The notes below the pieces were generated by a model. The model was not told the DNA's origin, ran no database searches, and worked only from the letters and a program-made list of their open reading frames with translations. DNA of 64,000 nucleotides from JAHEJE01 sp965216335. GTDB taxonomy: Bacteria > Pseudomonadota > Alphaproteobacteria > Rhizobiales > Aestuariivirgaceae. Shown in pieces: positions 1 through 8,158 of this stretch; within the stretch, counting starts at the first letter, position 1, and each line of letters begins with the position of its first letter. The translations under genes were made by a program, and so were the position numbers. The DNA lies in assembly GCA_965216335.1 (NCBI GenBank), contig OZ244154.1, positions 3,286,001 through 3,350,000 of the forward strand, written 5' to 3'.

Positions 1-425
1 ACCGCCGCAAGCTGTTCGGCGAACAGTTCATCGAAAACACACTGTTCCTGTTCAAGTGGCTGACGCTGGCCTATCTGCTGGAAAGCCTGATGGTGACCTA
101 TGTGCCCGCCGAGATGATCGCCGGTCTGGTCGGCGGGAGCGGCCTGATGCCCATCGTCATCAGCGCACTGGTCGGGGCGCCGGCCTATCTCAATTCCTAT
201 GTCGCGCCGCCGCTGGTCGCCGGGCTGATGGAACAGGGCATGACAGCGGGCGGCGCCATGGCCTTCATGGTCGCCGGCGCGGTGAGCTGCATTCCCGCCA
301 TGACCGCCGTGTTCGCGCTGGTCAAGCGCACGGTGTTCGCCGCTTACGTCGCCCTCGGCTTCACCGGCGCGGTTGCTTCCGGTGTGGCCTATGGGTTGCT
401 GGTCAACACCGGGCTTTTGCCCTAA
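1..425 (+). CDS. Permease, ArsP_1/DUF318 (YraQ-like) family, C-terminal part
   Basis: The reading frame is open from the left edge (first full codon at base 3) and stops with TAA at 423-425, so only the last 140 or so residues are present. They are almost wholly hydrophobic, with about four membrane spans. The stretch PAYLNSYVAPPLVAGLMEQG followed by a GGAMAFMVAGAVS segment resembles the second conserved repeat of the ArsP_1/DUF318 permeases, inner-membrane proteins that in some species export organoarsenicals but in most have no known substrate. A HlyU-like gene starts 9 bases downstream. The family call is moderate because the N-terminal half lies outside the window; substrate unknown. Confidence 0.6.
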   Translation, partial: RRKLFGEQFIENTLFLFKWLTLAYLLESLMVTYVPAEMIAGLVGGSGLMPIVISALVGAPAYLNSYVAPPLVAGLMEQGMTAGGAMAFMVAGAVSCIPAMTAVFALVKRTVFAAYVALGFTGAVASGVAYGLLVNTGLLP

Positions 426-434
426 CATGTCCGC

Positions 435-731
435 ATGAGCGGATTCTTCAAACGGCTTTTCGGCGGTGGCGGATCAAGTAGTGGCGGCGGCAAGGCGGCG
501 GAGCCGGTGGCCTACAACGGCTACATCATCCGCGCCGAGCCGAAGCAGGGCGACAGCCATTTCAACATCGCCGGCACAATCGTGCGCGAAGACGATCCTG
601 AAGGCGAGGTGCACAGGTTCATCCGTGCCGATACCTATGCGACGGTGGAGGACGCGATCACCTGGTCGGTGCGCAAGGCCCAGCAGATTATCGATGAGCA
701 GGGCGACCGGTTGATCCCGAAAAAGAAATAG
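435..731 (+). CDS. HlyU-family small protein
   Basis: This 98-residue soluble protein begins MSGFFKRLFGGGGSS, a short basic amphipathic start followed by a Gly/Ser linker. Residues from about 25 to 95 form one compact domain with a YNGYIIRAEP strand, a TIVRE strand and a final helix rich in charged residues. This matches the HlyU domain (PF10115). In Vibrio, HlyU activates haemolysin genes, but alphaproteobacterial homologues are mostly uncharacterised, so a role in transcription here is only a possibility. The start follows the upstream permease stop by 9 bases, suggesting cotranscription. Confidence 0.7.
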   Translation: MSGFFKRLFGGGGSSSGGGKAAEPVAYNGYIIRAEPKQGDSHFNIAGTIVREDDPEGEVHRFIRADTYATVEDAITWSVRKAQQIIDEQGDRLIPKKK

Positions 732-747
732 AACAGGACGAGGCGAA

Positions 748-1341
748 ATGACAACGCTGCAGGAAGTTCCCGCCCGGCGCGGCAAGGCGGTGCGCGTCGA
801 TGCCGGACAGGCGATCAAGATCATCAACACCCACGGCACCCAGGTTGTCGACTTCTGGGCCTTCGTCGCCGGCCACTATACCGAGTACACCGGCATGGAA
901 CATTGCCGCGCGACCTGGAAGCGGCTGTTCCCGGTGACCGGCGATCATCTGTATTCCAACCGGCGCCGGCCGCTGATGACGCTTGAGGAAGACACATCGC
1001 CCGGGCGCCACGACACGCTGATGGCGCCATGCGACAACGAGCGCTACGGCCTGCTCGGCTGCACCGAGTATCACGACAACTGCAAGGACAACATGCATGC
1101 CGGGCTGGCCGAACTGGGCATCACCGTGCCGTTCACGCCGGACAGCCTGAACCTGTTCATGAACATCCCCTGGCAGCAGGACGGCTCGCTGTCCTTCGAT
1201 GCCGCACTGTCGAAGCCGGGCGACCATGTGGTGCTGCGCGCGGTCATAGACGTTATCGCCGTCATGTCCGCGTGCCCGCAGGATATCCTCGACATCAACA
1301 GCCAAAAGCCGGTCGAGGCGCATTTCGAGATCTTGGGTTAG
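748..1341 (+). CDS. DUF1989 (urea carboxylase-associated family) protein
   Basis: This 197-residue protein is a single DUF1989 domain. Supporting features are the N-terminal GxxxRVDAGQAIKIINTHGTQVVDFWAF region, the LYSNRRRPLMTLEEDTSPGRHD segment, a Cys-rich middle (CDNERYGLLGC, HDNCKDN) that could bind metal, and the C-terminal SACPQDILDINS motif. DUF1989 proteins often accompany urea carboxylase or aminomethyltransferase genes; no urea gene is adjacent here. A GAGG ribosome site precedes the ATG. The stop codon TAG uses the first base of the inverted-repeat element at 1341-1500. Biochemical role unknown. Confidence 0.8.
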   Translation: MTTLQEVPARRGKAVRVDAGQAIKIINTHGTQVVDFWAFVAGHYTEYTGMEHCRATWKRLFPVTGDHLYSNRRRPLMTLEEDTSPGRHDTLMAPCDNERYGLLGCTEYHDNCKDNMHAGLAELGITVPFTPDSLNLFMNIPWQQDGSLSFDAALSKPGDHVVLRAVIDVIAVMSACPQDILDINSQKPVEAHFEILG

Positions 1342-1500
1342 AGCCTGACCGAAATGTCCTGAGGTGGTTTGACGGACCACATTTTGAGTGATTCTTGTTG
1401 AAAGTCAAAGTCATAGGGCAGGCCCCTTTGGTTTTGAATTTCGGCAAAAAGCGCCAAAATATGGTCCGTCAAACCACCTCAGGACTTCTCGGTCAGGCTC
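1341..1500. repeat. Short inverted-repeat (MITE/REP-like) element between two stop codons
   Basis: The 160-base intergenic space is a single element with 46-base terminal inverted repeats (1341-1386 and 1455-1500). By hand alignment the arms match at 43 of 46 positions; each begins GAGCCTGACCGA read inward. The interior of about 68 bases has no coding potential. The triplet TTA flanks both ends (1338-1340 and 1501-1503), as a 3-base target duplication would. The two flanking convergent genes end exactly at the element edges, so it may also act as a two-way terminator. One arm recurs at 25485-25508. Confidence 0.85.
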
Positions 1501-2643
1501 TTAGGGCTTTAGGCGCCCAAGCCCCAACACCGCCAGACCCGCCGCCAGGCCCCAGAAGGCCGAGCCGATGCCGAACAGGCTAAGGCCTGATGCGGTAACC
1601 GCGAAGGTAATCACGGCCGGCAGGTGAGTGTCCGGTTCGGCCATCGCCCCGGTCAGTGCACCGGTCAGCGGGCCGACAAGCGCGAGGCCGGCCACAGTGG
1701 CGATGAACGCCGCCGGCATGGCCAGCATGAGCGATACAAGCGCCGCGCCCGTTACCGCCAGGACGAGATAGAAGCCGCCATAGAACAAGCTGGTCGGCCA
1801 GCGCTTTTCCGGGTCCGGGTGGGTATCTTCGCCCGAACAGATCGCCGCGGTGATCGCCGCCAGGTTTGAGGTGTGGGCGCCGAGCGGTGCGGTGATCAGC
1901 GAGGCGATACCGGTGACCAGCAGCGCCGAGCGGACCGGCGGTTCATAGCCGGCCGCGCGCAGCACCGCGAAACCGGGCAGGTTCTGTGACGCCATGGTCA
2001 CAAGGTAGAGCGGCACGCCGAGGCCGATCAGCGTTGCCGCATCGAAGCGCGGAGTGACCAGTGCAAAGTCCGGCAGGCCGAGCGGCCCCTCAACCGGTCC
2101 GTTGAGCCCGAGCAGATAGACCAGCGCCGCGCCCGCCGCCAGCACCACCAAAACCGCGGCCGAAGGTGAGAACAGCCGGATGACGAAGAACCCGGCGACC
2201 AACGGCAGCACCAGCGCCGGGCTCTGCGGCACGTGCTGAAACACCGCCATGACGAAGCTGATCAGCACGCCGGCCAGCATGGCAGACGCGATCGATGCCG
2301 GTATGCGAGCGATCAGCGTGGCAAGTGGCTTGATCAGGCCGGTCGCGATGATCAGAACGGCGGCCAGGATGAACGCTCCGACCGCCGCCTCGATGCCTAT
2401 GCCGGTCGTGGCGCCGATCAGTGCCGCGCCGGGCGTCGACCAGGCGGTGATGACCGGCATCCTGTGTATCCAGCCGAGCAACGCGCTGGTTCCGGCCATC
2501 GCCAGGCACAGTGCGGCCACCCACGATGACGTCTGTGCCGGTGTCGCACCGACGGCCTGGGCGGCGGCCAGCACGATGGCCACCGAGCCGCCGAAGCCGA
2601 CCAGGGTGGCGATCAGGGCGGTGCTGGCAACGGACAATCTCAT
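1501..2643 (-). CDS. benE: Benzoate/H+ symporter, BenE family
   Basis: This is a 380-residue inner-membrane protein with about 12 hydrophobic spans, the usual BenE length. Family signatures include an N-terminal SSWVAALCLAMAGTSALLGW region, the ITAWSTPGAALIG motif, and TAPLGAHTSNLAAITAAICSGEDTHPDPEKRW in the middle (quoted here as separate recognisable pieces, chiefly GAHTSNLAAITAAIC and SGEDTHPDP). BenE imports benzoate with a proton, but many members sit apart from benzoate genes, as here, so the substrate is inferred only from family. The ATG overlaps the rsmD stop by 4 bases (ATGA), so the two are probably cotranscribed. Confidence 0.85.
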   Translation of the reverse strand: MRLSVASTALIATLVGFGGSVAIVLAAAQAVGATPAQTSSWVAALCLAMAGTSALLGWIHRMPVITAWSTPGAALIGATTGIGIEAAVGAFILAAVLIIATGLIKPLATLIARIPASIASAMLAGVLISFVMAVFQHVPQSPALVLPLVAGFFVIRLFSPSAAVLVVLAAGAALVYLLGLNGPVEGPLGLPDFALVTPRFDAATLIGLGVPLYLVTMASQNLPGFAVLRAAGYEPPVRSALLVTGIASLITAPLGAHTSNLAAITAAICSGEDTHPDPEKRWPTSLFYGGFYLVLAVTGAALVSLMLAMPAAFIATVAGLALVGPLTGALTGAMAEPDTHLPAVITFAVTASGLSLFGIGSAFWGLAAGLAVLGLGRLKP

Positions 2644-3209
2644 GACGGCGCGCCGGTGTTGCGTACAATGACGACCTTGCTGTCACCGTAAGTCCGATCA
2701 TCGAGCAGGGACAGCCCGGCCGGCAGCGCGACGTCCACCCCCGCCGCCTCTTCGACCACCACCACCGCGCCCGGCGCCAGCCAACCCCCATCCATCAGGC
2801 TGGCGAGCGCGCGGTCCGCCAGTCCCTTGCTGTAAGGTGGATCGGCGAACGCCAGGTCGAACGGCGGCTGCGGTGCGCAGGGCCCCATGCGGGTGGCATC
2901 GCGGCGCCAAATCTTGACTTGGCCGATCAGGCCCATGCTGTCCGCATTGATCCGGATCACGCCTCGCGCCGCACTCGCCTCCTCGACGAATTGGACAAAC
3001 CGGGCGCCGCGCGACAGGGCCTCCAGGCCGAGCGCCCCGGAGCCGGCGAACAGGTCGAGGACGCGCGCGCCGTCAACCGTGAAGTTCGCGATGCCGTGAG
3101 CCAGGATGTTGAAGACCGCCTCGCGCACCCGGTCCGAGGTCGGGCGGGTGTCGCGGCCGGCCGGCGCGGCGATCGCCCGGCCCTTATGGCTGCCGCCGAC
3201 GATGCGCAT
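2640..3209 (-). CDS. rsmD: 16S rRNA (guanine966-N2)-methyltransferase RsmD
   Basis: RsmD methylates G966 of 16S rRNA during 30S assembly using S-adenosylmethionine. The 189-residue protein has the RIVGGSHKGR start and TRPTSDRVREAVFN signature of the family, the SAM-binding loop LDLFAGSGALG (about 51-61), and the catalytic DPPY at residues 123-126. Length is typical. It overlaps the end of the upstream pseudouridine synthase gene by 26 bases and the start of benE by 4 bases, giving a three-gene minus-strand transcription unit. The overlap of two RNA-modification genes is common in Alphaproteobacteria. Confidence 0.95.
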   Translation of the reverse strand: MRIVGGSHKGRAIAAPAGRDTRPTSDRVREAVFNILAHGIANFTVDGARVLDLFAGSGALGLEALSRGARFVQFVEEASAARGVIRINADSMGLIGQVKIWRRDATRMGPCAPQPPFDLAFADPPYSKGLADRALASLMDGGWLAPGAVVVVEEAAGVDVALPAGLSLLDDRTYGDSKVVIVRNTGAPS

Positions 3210-3981
3210 TTCGCGTCTTTTCCTTTCTCGGCTTGGCCATGCGGCCGATCTGGTCGCGGATGACGTGCCGCGCCACCTCGTCGATGGCGCCGCGCTTCAG
3301 CTCGCCGAGCTGGAACGGTCCGAACGATGTGCGGATCAGCCGGTTGACCGTCAGGCCGAGGTGCTCGCAGACCTTCTTGATCTCGCGGTTCTTGCCTTCG
3401 CGCAGCGCAAAGCTCAACCAGCAGTTGGTGCCCTGAACCTTTTCCAGCGCCGCCTCGATGGCGCCGTAGCGGTTACCGTCTATCGTGATGCCGTCCTTCA
3501 GCGCCGCCAGTCTTTCAGGTTCTACGCTGCCGTGCGCCCGTACACGGTAGCGCCGGACCCAGCCGGTGGCCGGCAGTTCAAGCTGGCGCGCCAGTTCGCC
3601 GTCATTGGTCAGCAGCAGCAGGCCTTCGGTGTTGATGTCGAGCCGGCCGATGGAAATCACCCGTGGCAGCTCATCACGCACCGCATCGAACACCGACCGG
3701 CGGCCCTTCTCGTCGCGGTGCGACACCACCAGCCCGGCTGGCTTGTGGTAGCGCCACAGCCGGCGCGCCTCGCGGTCCGGCAGTGGTTTGCCGTCGACGG
3801 TGATCACGTCGGTGTCGGTAACCTTCACCGCCGGGCTCGTCAGAACCTTTTCGTTGAGAACCACCCGGCCGGCCTCGATCCAGCGCTCGGCATCGCGCCT
3901 GGAACACAGGCCGGCGCGCGCCATCACCTTGGCGATCCGTTCGCCACCAGCCGGCGCAGTGTTGTCCTTTGTGTGCGGCAT
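3184..3981 (-). CDS. RsuA/RluB-family rRNA pseudouridine synthase
   Basis: The protein (265 aa from the ATG at 3979-3981) has an N-terminal S4 RNA-binding domain (about 14-60, ERIAKVMARAGLCSRRDAE) and a pseudouridine synthase domain with the signature GRLDINTEGLLLLTNDG, whose Asp115 is the catalytic aspartate. The late REGKNREIKKVCEHLG block is also typical. It isomerises uridine in 23S or 16S rRNA; RluB is the nearest E. coli type, but the target position cannot be told by eye. An open frame continues upstream to 4242, but that part is antisense to tadA, lacks family similarity and was excluded. Basic tail KPRKEKTRNAHRRRQP. Confidence 0.9.
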   Translation of the reverse strand: MPHTKDNTAPAGGERIAKVMARAGLCSRRDAERWIEAGRVVLNEKVLTSPAVKVTDTDVITVDGKPLPDREARRLWRYHKPAGLVVSHRDEKGRRSVFDAVRDELPRVISIGRLDINTEGLLLLTNDGELARQLELPATGWVRRYRVRAHGSVEPERLAALKDGITIDGNRYGAIEAALEKVQGTNCWLSFALREGKNREIKKVCEHLGLTVNRLIRTSFGPFQLGELKRGAIDEVARHVIRDQIGRMAKPRKEKTRNAHRRRQP

Positions 3982-4060
3982 GGGGTTCAGATAGACCGAT
4001 TTGCCGGTCCGCGCCACTGCCTGCTTTTCATCGCAAGGCGAACATGCCAAAGGATGGGGC

Positions 4061-4516
4061 ATGACCAGGCCCGAAGAAAGCCCCATGGATGTCGCCCTGA
4101 AAGAAGCCCGCGCCGCGGCCGAGCGCGGTGAGGTGCCTGTCGGCGCCGTGGTGACCGGGGCCGGCGGGGCGATCATCGCGGCCGCGGGCAACCGCACGAT
4201 TGAACTGAAAGACCCCACGGCGCACGCCGAAATCCTCGCCATACGCCGCGCCGCACAGGTGCTCGAAAGCGAGCGGCTGACCGATTGCGACCTCTATGTC
4301 ACGCTTGAGCCCTGCGCCATGTGCGCTGCTGCGATATCGTTCGCCCGCATCCGGCGACTGTACTTCGGTGCCGCGGACGAAAAGATGGGCGCGGTGGAAA
4401 ACGGTCCCAGGTTCTTTTCGCAAAACACCTGTCATCATGAACCAGAAGTTTACGGGGCGATGTCCGAAACCCGCGCCCGGGCGCTGCTGGTGCAGTTCTT
4501 CAAGGCGCGGCGATAG
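4061..4516 (+). CDS. tadA: tRNA-specific adenosine deaminase TadA
   Basis: TadA converts adenosine-34 of tRNA-Arg(ACG) to inosine. The 151-residue product carries the zinc/proton-shuttle motif HAE (55-57) and the PCAMC motif (84-88) of the cytidine-deaminase fold, plus the C-terminal helix of the family. The ATG at 4061 is chosen because it gives the normal family length; the frame stays open to 4001, but the extra residues overlap the divergent promoter space. The gene diverges from the pseudouridine synthase with 79 bases between starts. Confidence 0.93.
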   Translation: MTRPEESPMDVALKEARAAAERGEVPVGAVVTGAGGAIIAAAGNRTIELKDPTAHAEILAIRRAAQVLESERLTDCDLYVTLEPCAMCAAAISFARIRRLYFGAADEKMGAVENGPRFFSQNTCHHEPEVYGAMSETRARALLVQFFKARR

Positions 4517-4775
4517 GGCGTCTGCGCCGTGTTGCATTTATCGTATCGATCTGTGTAACTTGCTGTTTTTTAATATTTTTTTGGAAATTTGAGCTTGGGG
4601 CGGAAACGCCGCATGATGGCATATTGACTCTGAACAGCGGTCAGGCCGGTCTGTCGCCGTGTTTCCAATCAGATACCTGCCAACCGGAATTTCATGTCAA
4701 ATTGCTACTATCCGATTAGCGATGGCTTCAATCCGATCGGCTAGTGTGGCAACCGTTCACACAGGGAGCCGTAAC

Positions 4776-4946
4776 ATGTTGAAGATCAAAACTTTCTTCC
4801 GCGACGAGGATGGCGCGACCGCCATCGAATATGGCCTTATCGCCGCCGCGACTGGCCTTGCCCTCATCGCTGTAATGCCGGCGCTAGCCGCTGCACTGGC
4901 AGTCGTATTCAATAGCCTCACCGCGGGCATGCAATCCTCCGTGTAG
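4776..4946 (+). CDS. Flp/Fap pilin (type IVb)
   Basis: The 56-residue protein MLKIKTFFRDEDG-ATAIEYGLIAAATG... is a classic Flp prepilin. A short basic leader ends in Gly13, followed by the ATAIEYGLIAA cleavage and assembly motif with Glu at mature position 5, then one hydrophobic helix. Prepilin peptidase would cut after Gly13. An AGGGAG ribosome site lies 8 bases upstream of the ATG. No tad/cpa secretion genes are in this window, so the pilin is either a stray copy or served by a tad locus elsewhere. It is flanked by about 260 bases of AT-richer non-coding sequence upstream, in which no other gene was recognised. Confidence 0.88.
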   Translation: MLKIKTFFRDEDGATAIEYGLIAAATGLALIAVMPALAAALAVVFNSLTAGMQSSV

Positions 4947-5015
4947 TGAAAGCGCTCAGCCGGTCATTTCTTCGCCCGCCTGGCGCTTTACGGTTCAGAT
5001 CGCATGTAAGGCGTC

Positions 5016-5246
5016 TCAAGGGTCGGTTTTGACGGTCACCGAATAACGCTCCATCGCGGCTGCGGCGTTGGCGTAGGCTTCCTGGCGTTCAACGCTCCAG
5101 TATCGCAATTCGGTGAGCGGGATGGTCTGGCCGGTAACGGCGCAACGCACGTAGTCGCCGGTCTGCAACACCTGATAATCGGCATCCAGATATTTCAGCC
5201 GCGCTTCACGGCCGGTGGAGAAATTGCTCTCGAAGCGGTTCATCAT
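5016..5246 (-). CDS. DUF2093 family protein
   Basis: This small protein (76-77 aa) reads MNRFESNFSTGREARLKYLD followed by a VLQTGDYVRCAVTGQTIPL segment and LRYWSVERQEAY, which matches the DUF2093 family (PF09866) of Alphaproteobacteria. The single Cys in VRCAVTGQ is a conserved family position. Two in-frame ATGs (5246 and 5243) give family-like length; a GTG at 5291 would add 15 residues. It lies just downstream of xseA on the same strand, a common alphaproteobacterial arrangement. Function unknown. Confidence 0.85.
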   Translation of the reverse strand: MMNRFESNFSTGREARLKYLDADYQVLQTGDYVRCAVTGQTIPLTELRYWSVERQEAYANAAAAMERYSVTVKTDP

Positions 5247-5294
5247 GGCGCTATAGATAGTCTTTTCTGCCGGCGTTGGCCAGCCCGGCACATC

Positions 5295-6782
5295 TCAAAA
5301 CAGATCACCTTGTTCATCCCGCGGCGCAGGCTTACCGGGACGCTTTGACCGTGGCTTCGCCGCCGGCACTGCCCCTGAGACCGTTGCCGCTACTTCACCG
5401 TCGTGGAACCGGATCGCGACATCCTGGCCGGGCGATGTGGAAGCGGCGCTCAGCAGTGGTTTGCCGATCTGATCGACGATCAGCGCATAGCCGCGTTGCA
5501 GAACCGAGCCGTAGGACAGTGACTGCAGCAGCTTGTCAGCCGCTGTCAGGGAGCTCCGGTGACGTTCGAGGCCATGTGAGACGGCACGCCGTAGCGCCGC
5601 CTTTGCACGATCCAGGCGTTCGCGCATCTGCGTCGCCTGCGCTTTCAGTGGACGCGCCGATGCCCGTCCCGACAGCCGCTCGAAGCCGGCCCGGTGCGCC
5701 TGGGTGCTGGCCCGCAATGCCATGGCGAGGCGGCCGGCCCCCGTATCGAAGCGCTGCCGGGCAAGCGCCAGCACATCGTCCGGGCGCGGCAGGGCGCGGG
5801 CTGCGGCAACGACGCGTGAGCGCCGTTCCTGCATCGAACGGGTCTGGGCACGGTGCAGACGGGCGCTCAGAGTGGCGGTCTGGGCCAGCAGGTCGGCGCG
5901 CACCGGCACAGCGCGTTCTGCCGCTGCGGTCGGCGTCGGCGCCCGCCAGTCGGCGGCGTGGTCGAGCAGCGTCCAGTCGGTCTCATGGCCGACCGCGGAG
6001 ATCAGCGGGATGTCGCTGGCCGCCGCCGCCCGGGCGACGACTTCCTCGTTGAAGCCCCACAAATCCTCAAGCGAGCCGCCGCCGCGGGCAACGATGATCA
6101 AGTCCGGCCGCGGCAGGCCGCCGCCTGGTTCAAGGGCATTGAAACCGGCAATGCCGGCCGCGACTTCAGCGGCGCTGGTCTCGCCCTGAACGCGCACCGG
6201 CCAGACCAGCACGCGGCGCGGAAACCGGTCCGACAGCCGGTGCAGGATATCGCGGATCACCGCTCCGGTCGGCGAGGTCACGACGCCGATCGTTTGCGGC
6301 AGATAGGGGATCGCCTGCTTGCGGGCTTCGTCGAACAGACCCTCGGCGGCCAGCTTCTTCTTGCGCTCTTCGAACAGCGCCATCAGGGCGCCGGCACCGG
6401 CCGGCTCAAGCGTATCGATGACGATCTGGTAGCGCGACTGACCGGGATAAGTGGTGATCTTGCCGGAAACGACGACCTCCAGCCCCTGTTCGGGCTGAAA
6501 CTTCAACCGCCCGGCGACGCCCTTCCAGATCACCCCGTTGAGCACTGCCTTGTCGTCCTTCAGGTCGAGATAGACATGGCCGGAGGCTGGACGCGATACC
6601 CGGCCCAGCTCGCCGCGCACCCGGATATAGCCGTAGGTGTCCTCCAGCGTCCGTTTCAGAGCCGAAGACAATTCGGAGACCGAGAATTCCATGATGTTCG
6701 GCTGGGCCGGTGCAGCATCAAGCAGCTCGCCGGTTTCAGGATCGAATGCTTCGTTTTGCGGCCAATCTGTGGACATGTGCAT
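5295..6782 (-). CDS. xseA: Exodeoxyribonuclease VII large subunit
   Basis: XseA is the catalytic subunit of exonuclease VII, which degrades single-stranded DNA from both ends together with XseB. The 495-residue protein has the N-terminal OB-fold (VSELSSALKRTLEDTYGYIR, then GELGRVSRPASGHVYLDLKD), the catalytic core with GVVTSPTGAVIRDILHRL, LIIVARGGGSLEDLWGFNEE and ISAVGHETDWTLLDHAAD, and a long helical region after residue 290. Length is usual. xseB is not adjacent. A DUF2093 gene follows. It diverges from purD with 69 bases between the starts. Confidence 0.96.
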   Translation of the reverse strand: MHMSTDWPQNEAFDPETGELLDAAPAQPNIMEFSVSELSSALKRTLEDTYGYIRVRGELGRVSRPASGHVYLDLKDDKAVLNGVIWKGVAGRLKFQPEQGLEVVVSGKITTYPGQSRYQIVIDTLEPAGAGALMALFEERKKKLAAEGLFDEARKQAIPYLPQTIGVVTSPTGAVIRDILHRLSDRFPRRVLVWPVRVQGETSAAEVAAGIAGFNALEPGGGLPRPDLIIVARGGGSLEDLWGFNEEVVARAAAASDIPLISAVGHETDWTLLDHAADWRAPTPTAAAERAVPVRADLLAQTATLSARLHRAQTRSMQERRSRVVAAARALPRPDDVLALARQRFDTGAGRLAMALRASTQAHRAGFERLSGRASARPLKAQATQMRERLDRAKAALRRAVSHGLERHRSSLTAADKLLQSLSYGSVLQRGYALIVDQIGKPLLSAASTSPGQDVAIRFHDGEVAATVSGAVPAAKPRSKRPGKPAPRDEQGDLF

Positions 6783-6851
6783 GTGATTCCTTGTCTCGGC
6801 TGCCCATCAAATGCCACACCGGAACGAAAGGCAAGTCTGGGAGACGTCGCC

Positions 6852-8135
6852 ATGAACATCCTTCTTATCGGATCGGGCGGACGCGAGCATGCGCTGGCCT
6901 GGGCGATATCCCGGTCCAGCCGGTGTGGCAAACTCTACTGCGCTCCGGGCAATGCCGGTATTGCCCAGCTCGCCGAGTGCGTATCGCTCGATACAGCGGA
7001 CCACGCGGCGGTGATCCGGTTCTGCGGCGAACACGGTATCGGCTTCGTCGTCGTCGGCCCCGAAGCACCGCTGGTCGACGGCCTGGCCGACAGCCTGACT
7101 GCGGCGGGCATCAAGACCTTCGGGCCGTCGGCAGCGGCAGCACGCCTGGAGGGCTCGAAGGGCTTCACCAAGGATATCTGCGCCCGGCACGGCATCCCGA
7201 CGGCAACCTATGGGCGGTTCGGTGACGCCGCAGCTGCACTCAACTATCTCAAGACACATCCGGCCCCTATTGTCGTCAAGGCCGACGGCCTGGCCGCCGG
7301 CAAGGGCGTGATCATCGCCATGACCGACGATGAGGCGCGCGCTGCCGTCGAGAGCATCTTTTCCGGCCGGTTCGGCGATGCCGGGGCCGAGGTCGTGATC
7401 GAGGAATTCCTTGAAGGCGAGGAAGCCTCGTTCTTTGCCTTGTGCGACGGTGAAACGGCCCTGCCGTTCGGCACCGCCCAGGACCATAAGCGGGTCGGCG
7501 AAGGCGACACCGGCCCCAACACCGGCGGCATGGGCGCCTACTCGCCGGCTCCGGTGATGGACAAGGCGATGTGCGACCGGGTGATGCGCGACATCATCGA
7601 GCCGACCGTGGCGGCGCTATCCGGCATGGGCAACCCCTATGCCGGGGTGCTGTTCGCCGGCTTGATGATCAGTGCCGACGGGCCGAAACTGATCGAATAC
7701 AATTGCCGGTTCGGCGATCCCGAATGCCAGGTGCTGATGATGCGCCTTGAGGACGACATCGTCGCGCTCATGGAGGCGTGCTGCGATGCAACGCTGGACA
7801 AGGCATCGGTGCGCTGGCGCGATGAGGCGGCCCTGACCGTGGTAATGGCCGCCAGCGGCTATCCAGGAAGCGCCGACAAGGGCAGCGTGATCGAGGGTGT
7901 TGAAACCGTATCCGACGCCGGGAACGTTGAGATCTTTCACGCCGGAACCGGGCGCCACGACGGGGCGCTGATCGCCACCGGCGGGCGGGTGCTGAACGTT
8001 ACCGCACTCGGCGCCAATGTGACCGAAGCCGCCGCGCGGGCTTACGCAGCGGTCGATGCCATCGATTGGCCGCAAGGGTTCTGCCGCCGCGACATCGGCT
8101 GGCGGGCGATTGAACGCGAAGCCGCCAAAGGCTGA
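6852..8135 (+). CDS. purD: Phosphoribosylamine--glycine ligase
   Basis: PurD joins glycine to phosphoribosylamine with ATP, the second step of purine synthesis. The 427-residue protein begins MNILLIGSGGREHALAW, contains the ATP-grasp core (VVKADGLAAGKGVI, then EEFLEGEEASFFALCDG), GPNTGGMGAYSPAPV and the YNCRFGDPECQ metal/ATP motif. The frame is open far upstream of 6852, but that portion is antisense to xseA. The family start motif fixes the ATG. Starts of xseA and purD face away from each other, so both promoters lie in 6783-6851. Confidence 0.97.
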   Translation: MNILLIGSGGREHALAWAISRSSRCGKLYCAPGNAGIAQLAECVSLDTADHAAVIRFCGEHGIGFVVVGPEAPLVDGLADSLTAAGIKTFGPSAAAARLEGSKGFTKDICARHGIPTATYGRFGDAAAALNYLKTHPAPIVVKADGLAAGKGVIIAMTDDEARAAVESIFSGRFGDAGAEVVIEEFLEGEEASFFALCDGETALPFGTAQDHKRVGEGDTGPNTGGMGAYSPAPVMDKAMCDRVMRDIIEPTVAALSGMGNPYAGVLFAGLMISADGPKLIEYNCRFGDPECQVLMMRLEDDIVALMEACCDATLDKASVRWRDEAALTVVMAASGYPGSADKGSVIEGVETVSDAGNVEIFHAGTGRHDGALIATGGRVLNVTALGANVTEAAARAYAAVDAIDWPQGFCRRDIGWRAIEREAAKG

Positions 8136-8158
8136 TTGCGCGGCGTGGCCGGAGCGTT

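Noticed and set aside
5853..6851. Upstream extension of purD
   Set aside because: Antisense to xseA; the PurD N-terminal motif starts exactly at the ATG at 6852.
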